Positions 22,205-28,830 of a stretch of 28,830 bases of DNA are shown piece after piece. Under the pieces are notes generated by a model. The model saw only the letters and a list, made by a program, of their open reading frames with translations, was not told where the DNA came from and ran no database searches. Source of the stretch: Setaria digitata (lineage: Eukaryota; Nematoda; Chromadorea; Rhabditida; Setariidae). The position numbers and the translations under genes were made by a program. The stretch covers positions 1 through 28,830 of the forward strand of contig RCAB01000657.1 of assembly GCA_003640385.1 (NCBI GenBank), written 5' to 3'. Numbering within the stretch: position 1 is the stretch's first letter; every line of letters starts with the position of its first letter.

Positions 22205-24935
22205 ATGGTTGACGAAAGTTCGACGAGTAAGCATCAGCTGAGAGAGACGCTGAAATATTATGGAGCTGATATTTCGAACAAAGATATGCCTGCAAGAATT
22301 GAGTATTTAAATTCGCAGTTTCTCGTCTTTGATAGTGATGGTTAGTAAATAAATGTATGTAACACTTCCCTTCTCTTTTCTGCAAGAGGGAATAAGTTTT
22401 TGAGGAAATTTTTGATATGTTTAATTGAGATATAGCTAAATTATCATTTGAAAATGTGGAAGGAATGTTTTTTTGCAAGAAAATTTAATCAAATAGTCAA
22501 GTTATTAATATGATTAAAATTTCGTTTAGCATTTTAGTGTTTCGTAAATATTTTCATATGAAATATTGTGCTTAATAATCCCTCCTGAATTCGTGTTATA
22601 CTTTATAGTTGCGAGTTATTTGATGAGGAATTATCGTATTGTTACCGAGGCATGCGGTACTTCTCCTGAGGCACGTGCTGATCTTCGAAAATGTGGTGCT
22701 CCATTCGTTTTCATGCCGGAACAAGTAGCTGTACTCGTTGAATATGGTTAGTCTTTTTTTTTTCTTTTAATTTTTGAATCTGTTTTGACTGTTCCCTTCC
22801 CTGTGCCTTGAAAAAAATTTTGCTGATTGACTGACATTTTTAATGTGTTTTCTTTAGCTTTAGGGTTTTAAGGACTTGTCTGGCTTCATTGTAGAACTAT
22901 CTTGTTCTTACACTCTTCTAATCGTTAACTATGTCGTCTTTTGGGCTTGCAAAGGTTGTATACCTCAAGAGTGGCATAGAAGATAGTCGTCCCACTGAGG
23001 AAATGGATACAGAATTTCCGACATCGCACTCCACACCAGTGGATGATGTATCATTAAGGAAGAAGGCTGAGCTCATAGCAAAGGGTCGGAAAGTAAAGGA
23101 ACTGAAACGGCAGGCTGATGGTGCTGCTTCAGCTGCGACTTTGAAGGTATAAATTGTTTTTCTTCCTCTTGCCTTTTGAACTAGATAAGTTTGAATCTGT
23201 GCTCTTGATTGCACTTTGTATAGTAAAATTTATTTCTTACGGGGTGGAATGATTCCCACTGCTGAGTATTTTTTATATAATCTGTGTAGGAGAGTTTTAA
23301 CTTTCAAAATGACCAAACTCTAAAACTTACCGAGTCTGTTTTAAATTCTTACAGTCTTTCCTACTTCCTACCATTCAGATTTACATAGTTCAGCTGCTGT
23401 GAATTCTCCTTTTTTTTTTTACTATCGTTCGTTTTGAAATTTTTAGTCTTGGAATAAGTGGTTCAGTTTAAAATGTCGTAAAAATGATTTGTTAGAGTTG
23501 TTATAGTTATGCTTCTCCTGCCCAGTGAACAAGAACTTCTTTTTCATAAACATCAATTTCATTTTCATATATTGGAAGTAAAGAGGCTACAGTGTATAGT
23601 GTTTTATCTAACCATTTGGAATTATTATGCTCCCTAGACTTTGTTAAATCATCATTTATCTTTTAAATGAGACTTTTGTTTTATGAAGCTGATGGGGTAC
23701 TTGTGTCTTTTTTTACAACTGGCTTTCTAGTAGCGCAGTTGCAGAAAAAGCAGTCAGTAAATTTTTAAAATACAATATCGAAGTAACATAATAGGCTTCA
23801 GGTTCGGCGTTGTGAAATCGATGGTGTAGAAGTCACCGCTTCCGAAATAGACGATACACTGAAAGAGTTATCGAAGACCGATAACAGCTTTTCGCAAAGT
23901 GATACCTGGCTTCTTCCATTATGTAAGTTTTGTTACATCAGTTTCACTAGTTAATTCCGTATTAAAGGCAGACGACATGGTCTGTTACTAATGAGTCTTT
24001 GACTACTATCCCAGAGATTAAATCCTTTATCTCCTTCTTATTTAGGAAAAATATTTCTTCATATAAAAAAAATTTTCTAACGAAGTCTTTTGGATAAAGC
24101 TGTATGTCTTACTATCATCAGCAGCTCTTTTCAAATGTTGAAGGTGCACAAAGGTTCTTGCTTTGATATGAATTGTAAGTATTATAATGTTAAATCCTGT
24201 TGTGGGAAATTAAGTAATCAGATTGTGATATTTAAAGTTTAAGCACAATTCATTAGTGAAACACTACGGAAAGTTGAAGATTGGGAAAGAGACAAACTAG
24301 ATTTTCCTCGATAGGTTTATAGCAATAGTATTAATGAAATTCTGATGGAGAAATTGAATGTTTCATTGTTTTTTAATCAGACTGACCATCTACAGATGAT
24401 ACTCGTGATGAAGCATATGAAGAATTGGAAAGGCCTCCGTTTCCCGAAAACTCAATTTTCCGAATTCGGCTGAATACATTTCGTGATTTGTGGCGTCGGG
24501 GTTACTATCTAACGTGCGGCTTAAAGTTCGGATGTGATTATCTTGCTTATGAATGTGCTCCTGGTGAGGTTAGTATTTCTTTGTTCTTATTGTGCCTTAT
24601 TTTTTTGTTTCATTTCTCATTGTGCCTTATTCAGTGAATTATCACTTACTGAGTTCTACTTGGAAGTGATATTTCTAGCATTCATTATTCTTTAACGAAT
24701 CTGTAATTAAATTCAGTATTTCCCAAAATCATACTTTTTCCAGGATCACTCTAAATGGTTAGTGAAATGTGTGGATTCCCAAGAGACTTTATCGTTCTTA
24801 GATCTTATTGCTCTTTCAAGGCTTTCCTCTCAAGTGAAAAAACATGTTTTGCTGGCTATTGTTTCACCTGACACTTTATCACCTTATTATATTGAGTATT
24901 CTTGGTGGAAACCTCAACGATTTCAGAAGGTTTGA
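22205..24935 (+). CDS. TSEN34: tRNA-splicing endonuclease catalytic subunit Sen34
   Basis: This is the subunit of the TSEN complex that cuts the 3' splice site of intron-containing pre-tRNAs. Exons: 22205-22340, 22609-22745/6, 22955/6-23146, 23802-23922, 24396-24568, 24744-24935; 316 aa (human about 310). The N-terminal domain contains the family pattern PFVFMPEQVAVLVEYG then VVYL. A charged linker at about 110-190 follows, then the endonuclease domain with DLWRRGYYLTCGLKFGCDYL. The catalytic triad is complete: Tyr247, His255 and Lys286. These positions equal my recollection of the human numbering. The exon 2 to 3 junction is not canonical in this sequence: the frame that keeps VVYL needs an intron ending AAAGG after a GT donor, or a one-base error. 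A canonical acceptor at 22979 exists but would delete the conserved VVYL segment. The other junctions are normal. Confidence 0.93.
23147..23801 (+). other. TSEN34 intron 3
   Basis: A 655-base intron with no gene or repeat that I can support. Confidence 0.6.
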
Positions 24936-25966
24936 CATTGGTTACACTCAATATATACTTCCATTGAATACACCGTGTTATACTCGGTTGCACTTTACGT
25001 TGAATGCACCAATAGTTAGTCCATTGATATTTTAATTTGTGGTTATAATTAGTGTTCGCGAAGATGTAGGAAAGGAAAAATAGAAGAAGAGTATGATTGA
25101 AGGCAAATGAACTTAAAATTTTTCTCTACATGCGGCAGAGAAAAAAAAGAATAACTAATTTAGTGACAATTTCTTTTTACAAAACTTTGTTGATATTACT
25201 CATTGTGTTGTATTTTAAATTTCTTGGTAGTTCCTGTTTTATCGCAATGTTTCGTTATTCATTTATTTTCTTGTTTTATCCCAGTGTTCCGTTATTTATG
25301 CCATATTTTGTATTCATTTATTTATAGTTAGTGAAGTCCTTATATTGAATAAACAAAGTGTTTAGTCTGGCCTGTTTTGCTCCATAAAGTTTGATCTTCG
25401 GAGTATATTTCTACTGTTAACTGCTTCTCGGCTGAGGTGAAGAAACTTTAAACTATTTCCAGCAATATTTGAATTTTTGTACTTTTTCACATCTTTTTTT
25501 TTGCTAACTTTACTCTCCAATTATACCCAAGTTTGTCACTTCACTGAAGGGAAGAAATTGCGGATATTGTTTGAGGTAATTAAGAATCTTGTAAGTAAAC
25601 TAGCTTCCTTTCTCTCGGTACTGAAGTTTAAGCGGCAAATTTCTCTATATTACATACAACAGACTTTGTAATGGATTTGTTTTTATTTCATTTATTAGAA
25701 AGTGAATGAAATATGATTTTATATTATTCGTCATTTTATAGCTGTTGTAGGGTGTTGCCATTCATTGCTAATATCTGTAGTATATGTGACAGTTAGTGGC
25801 AAGGTAGCATGCAGCTGTATAAAATTTTTTTCTATGTATGAAATAGTTTTGAATTTATTTATTATGGATATTATAATAAAGCGAGATCCTATATTGTAAA
25901 TGTTAACTTTGTTCCAGAGTTATTAATCTTTCACTGGTATGCGTTGGTATTAAGCTCTTCATTAAA
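24936..25966. other. Intergenic region between TSEN34 and LSM2
   Basis: About 1 kb of AT-rich sequence. AATAAA at 25348-25353 and at 25875-25880 are candidate poly(A) signals for TSEN34 or another transcript. GTTCCAG ending at 25917 is a possible trans-splice or 5'UTR acceptor 49 bases before the LSM2 ATG. Open frames here are AT-driven and not supported as genes. Confidence 0.5.
25348..25353 (+). terminator. Candidate poly(A) signal AATAAA for TSEN34
   Basis: A perfect AATAAA lies 412 bases after the TSEN34 stop codon. In AT-rich DNA such hexamers also arise by chance. Confidence 0.3.
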
Positions 25967-26592
25967 ATGGTGCGTTTTTCTTTTTTTCTTTTTTTTTTTT
26001 TTTTTTTCCAAACTGGGAGAAGGAAGAGGAAATATCTCTATAAGATTTTTTTCTTCTTATCAAGAAAAGAAAACTGACATACTAACTCGGTGAAGTAGGC
26101 CGAGGCCATAATTTGGTTATCATTTTGCAGCTGTTTTATTCGTTTTTCAAGTCGTTGGTTGGAAAGGATGTGGTTGTGGAATTGAAAAATGATCTGAGGT
26201 AATAATTTAGAACCCCTTGGTCTTTGTACTCCAGAATTCAACTATGGAAGTTAGTTCTGGTGGCTGTCTTTTTACCAGTTTTTGTCAATGAGAAGGAAAA
26301 GATGGAAAAACGAGAAAAACCACCGCATTCTTGATATACTGAAGGCAGATATTTTTGTTGCAGTATTTGCGGTACACTACATTCGGTGGATCAGTATCTA
26401 AACATGAAGTTGACAGATATCTCAGTGACAGATTCAGAACGATATCCGCATATGCTTTCCGTCAAAAACTGCTTCATTCGTGGATCCGTGGTGAGGTATG
26501 TTCAATTACCTGCCGATCAGGTGGATACCCAGTTACTGCAGGATGCAAGTCGAAAAGAAGTTATGCAAGCTAAAAGATCCGCGAATGCTTAA
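25967..26592 (+). CDS. LSM2: LSm2, subunit of the LSm1-7 and LSm2-8 rings
   Basis: LSm2 is part of the cytoplasmic LSm1-7 ring (mRNA decapping and decay) and the nuclear LSm2-8 ring (U6 snRNA 3' end). Exons: 25967-25969, 26131-26198, 26364-26592; 99 aa, in phase, introns GT-AG. The first coding exon holds only the ATG; the next begins Leu-Phe-Tyr-Ser-Phe-Phe, the known start of LSm2. The Sm1 motif (KDVVVELKNDL, then GTLHSVDQYLNMKL) and Sm2 motif (NCFIRGSVVRYVQLP) are intact, and length fits the family. The strong agreement with LSm2 over its whole length leaves little doubt. An AATAAA at 26840-26845 may be its poly(A) signal. Confidence 0.97.
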
Positions 26593-26839
26593 TTCTTATT
26601 TATAAGTGACTTTTATTAGTCATTAACAGTCTTGATTTTTGCTATTTGTGAGTCGAAAAAAGAGCAAACAAGCGCATTTGTCGTTTAGATTTGAAATGTA
26701 GGAGATTTTTTTTTGCTGCGCAGAAGTCTTTTGAGCCTCGATCTTTTGGCTTTAACGTTAAAATTTGTTTTGTTTTGTTATGTTTTTCTCTCCTTTAATT
26801 TTAGCGTTTGTTTTCTACCGTTTAGTCATGATATATGAA

Positions 26840-26845
26840 AATAAA
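26840..26845 (+). terminator. Candidate poly(A) signal AATAAA for LSM2
   Basis: A perfect AATAAA lies about 250 bases after the LSM2 stop codon, a reasonable 3'UTR length for a nematode gene. Confidence 0.45.
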
Positions 26846-28221
26846 TGATTTGTTTATTTCTTGCATTTCCTGGAAAGTTGTGCTTTAATAGTTGTAGTCG
26901 GAGGTGTAGAAGGGATACAATGGTTGTAAAATCCAGCAATTCGTTGGAATTTTCAGAAAGAAATTAAATTAGTATGACATTACATACGTCACTTTAGCAC
27001 TTTTTCAGTAGTATTCTCAAAGATGAAAGAAATATTTCTAAACTATGCAAAATGTGGCAGTGAGCCTTGGTGTGAACTTGCAGTACTTGATGGTGAATTG
27101 CCTGTATTCAATTCTTTTGTTTTTTCTAAATTTCCGTGCTATTAATACATAAGTATTAGCCGTATGAGCAAGTGAAAGGGAATTTGTTGGAAAAATTTTT
27201 GAGGAAGAATTGAATATAATTGTTTGAATAAGAGCTTGTTAGAATGAAAAGGAATTGTCTGAATAAGAGCAAGACCGTAATTTTTTTTAGATAGTTCCAT
27301 TTTTATTTCTTGTATGTCTTGACGATTCACTTTTTTTTGTGTTCACTAAATCAGGTTGACCACATTTCCCAATGTTATTTTTGTTTTTGTTTTTGTTATT
27401 AAAAGATAAAAAGCTGAACTTTAAAGATGTGATCTCTTTGCTTTAGATAGTCTAATTTCTTTTACACAGACAAGTAGGTTGTTGGATGTCAGAATAATGC
27501 AAAACTTCACTTCTAGAAATGTGATTGTTTAAGTCCCGAAAAAATTGTAGAGTAGATAGCACATGTGTTTTTGGAAAAGTTTGATTTAGAAAAAAAAAAA
27601 AAAGAACGAGGGAAAATAGATGCTGTTGCAAATGATACAGTCAACTGAGGTAATGATAAAACGGTCTGGTAGCAGTAGCAGTTAACTTTTTACAACAGCC
27701 ACTAATTAATTAGAAGCGATTAATTAATGCGGCAAGATTATTTATTAGGTGAATGAAGTACTACTTGTTCCATTCAACAATCATTTCAATTTGTTTGATC
27801 TCTCTTCCTCATTTCGTTTATTACCAGGTAATGCAATTAATTGCTAAGTTTTGTTCTGAAAAGGAAAAAAAAAAATTTTAAATTATTTGATTAACATAAT
27901 CCAATGCAAACTTAACGATTCATCAAATCCTTAATTTCTTTCAACATTAATTACGGGAAGCGATTGCATAGTTCTATACAGTTATCTATTATTATCATCA
28001 TCCAAATAAGTAGCAAAAATATGCAGCTCAAAAAATTGAAACTGAAACGGGATGGATAGATAGTTTGACAATAAATTAAAAAAAAAAAAAGAAACGGTTG
28101 CAGCGTGAATAGCTAGTCACTAAACGAAATTTGTTTGGGGGATTTTTCCTCTTTTATCTGAATTTTTATTTCTCTTTTTTCACCGGTATTTCCATTTTTT
28201 TTTTCTTGTTTTAAAAATTTG

Positions 28222-28415
28222 CGAAAATTTTATGCTACCATTCTATCGCATACATTATATTTCAGACTTTACCATAACTTTTGTCGGATATAGTTCGTCT
28301 TTTTTTTTTTTTTTTTTNCAAAAATTTTATGCTACCATTCTATCGCATACATTATATTTCAGATTTTACCATAACTTTTGTCGGATATAGTTCGTCTTTT
28401 TTTTTTTTTTTTTTT
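28222..28415. repeat. 97-base direct duplication around N 28318 (assembly join)
   Basis: Bases from about 28222-28317 recur at about 28319-28415 with two single-base differences (one G/A near the start, one C/T in CAGACTTTACC/CAGATTTTACC). Both copies end in a long T run. The single N at 28318 sits between them. Confidence 0.9.
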
Positions 28416-28830
28416 TCTAGATCAGAACTAGCCTGATCTGGAAAAAAGACTAGCCTTATTTCACCAATTAGTTTCTATTTGCTCATTTTTTTTTTTTAGT
28501 CCATATAAAAATTGGGACTGAAAAGAATTAAAATGCAACAAAGGAGATGGAAGAAGATCAGGAAATCATGAAATGAAGTGTATAGTGCGGTAATTAGGAA
28601 GAATTAATTAGCAATACGATGAAGAGAGATGCATTAAATAACGACGTATTGATGCAATTAAAAAAAGAAATGAAAAAAAAAAAAAAAAAAAGGAAAGATG
28701 GTAGTCGAAGAATAACTTCTCTACTTACTTTCTAGTAGCATTATAATGAATATTAATGTATAATTCTGCAACACCTTCTTTCTTATTTTCAATTCAAAAT
28801 GGATCAGATTCATTTTTTTTTTCTCATTAA

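Larger units (their letters stand above)
26593..28830. other. 3' flank of LSM2 and gene-free AT-rich region
   Basis: About 2.2 kb without a supported gene. It contains a possible LSM2 poly(A) signal (26840-26845), a 40-codon frame at 27023-27145 behind an acceptor-like TTTTTCAG, poly-A runs, and the N-flanked duplication at 28222-28415. Nothing on the minus strand is convincing. Confidence 0.5.

Noticed and set aside
25097..25327. 76-codon hydrophobic + strand open frame after TSEN34
   Set aside because: Phe/Leu/Ile-rich composition as expected from T-rich DNA; no start context and no homology that I recognise.
1..28830. CRISPR arrays, insertion sequences, rRNA, viral or toxin genes
   Set aside because: No regularly spaced repeats, transposase frames, rRNA blocks or viral-type proteins were seen.

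Overview
The window looks like nuclear DNA of a parasitic nematode, most likely a filarial or other spirurid worm. It is very AT-rich with long A and T homopolymers. Genes are split into many small exons with short introns that usually begin GTAAGT-like and end TTTNAG. The recognisable proteins are eukaryotic housekeeping proteins with animal-type sequence. No bacterial operon signals, ribosome binding sites, IS elements or CRISPR arrays are seen. The species is an inference; no marker gene settles it.

All recognisable genes are on the + strand. From left to right: (1) the last 30 codons of an unidentified gene (1-90); (2) a 9-exon gene for a membrane-anchored protein with two tandem METTL24-like methyltransferase-fold domains, both apparently degenerate (1109-4111); (3) a 5-exon Cys-type glutathione peroxidase with an N-terminal signal or anchor (4968-6266); (4) a 20-exon gene for TWINKLE, the mitochondrial replicative DNA helicase (8381-20182); (5) TSEN34, the catalytic subunit of tRNA-splicing endonuclease (22205-24935); (6) LSM2 of the LSm ring (25967-26592). 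About 2.2 kb after LSM2 shows no gene I can support. The order gives no single pathway: redox defence, mtDNA replication, tRNA splicing and mRNA decay/U6 snRNP.

Exon boundaries were joined by hand so that reading phase is kept across every junction and the protein matches the family. For TWINKLE this gives 795 aa from 20 exons. For TSEN34 it gives 316 aa with the catalytic Tyr, His and Lys at 247, 255 and 286. For LSM2 it gives 99 aa.

The most interesting biology is in TWINKLE. It keeps a T7-primase-like CxxC-x16-CxxC zinc ribbon that the human protein has lost, while the primase TOPRIM acidic residues are eroded. Two of its introns appear to start with the same non-canonical GCTAGTTTTT donor. 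The window also carries four single-N joins (12233, 15851, 16002, 28318), each flanked by near-identical direct copies. These are assembly artefacts that falsely duplicate a TWINKLE exon and part of another; the piece between two of the Ns is exactly 150 bases long.
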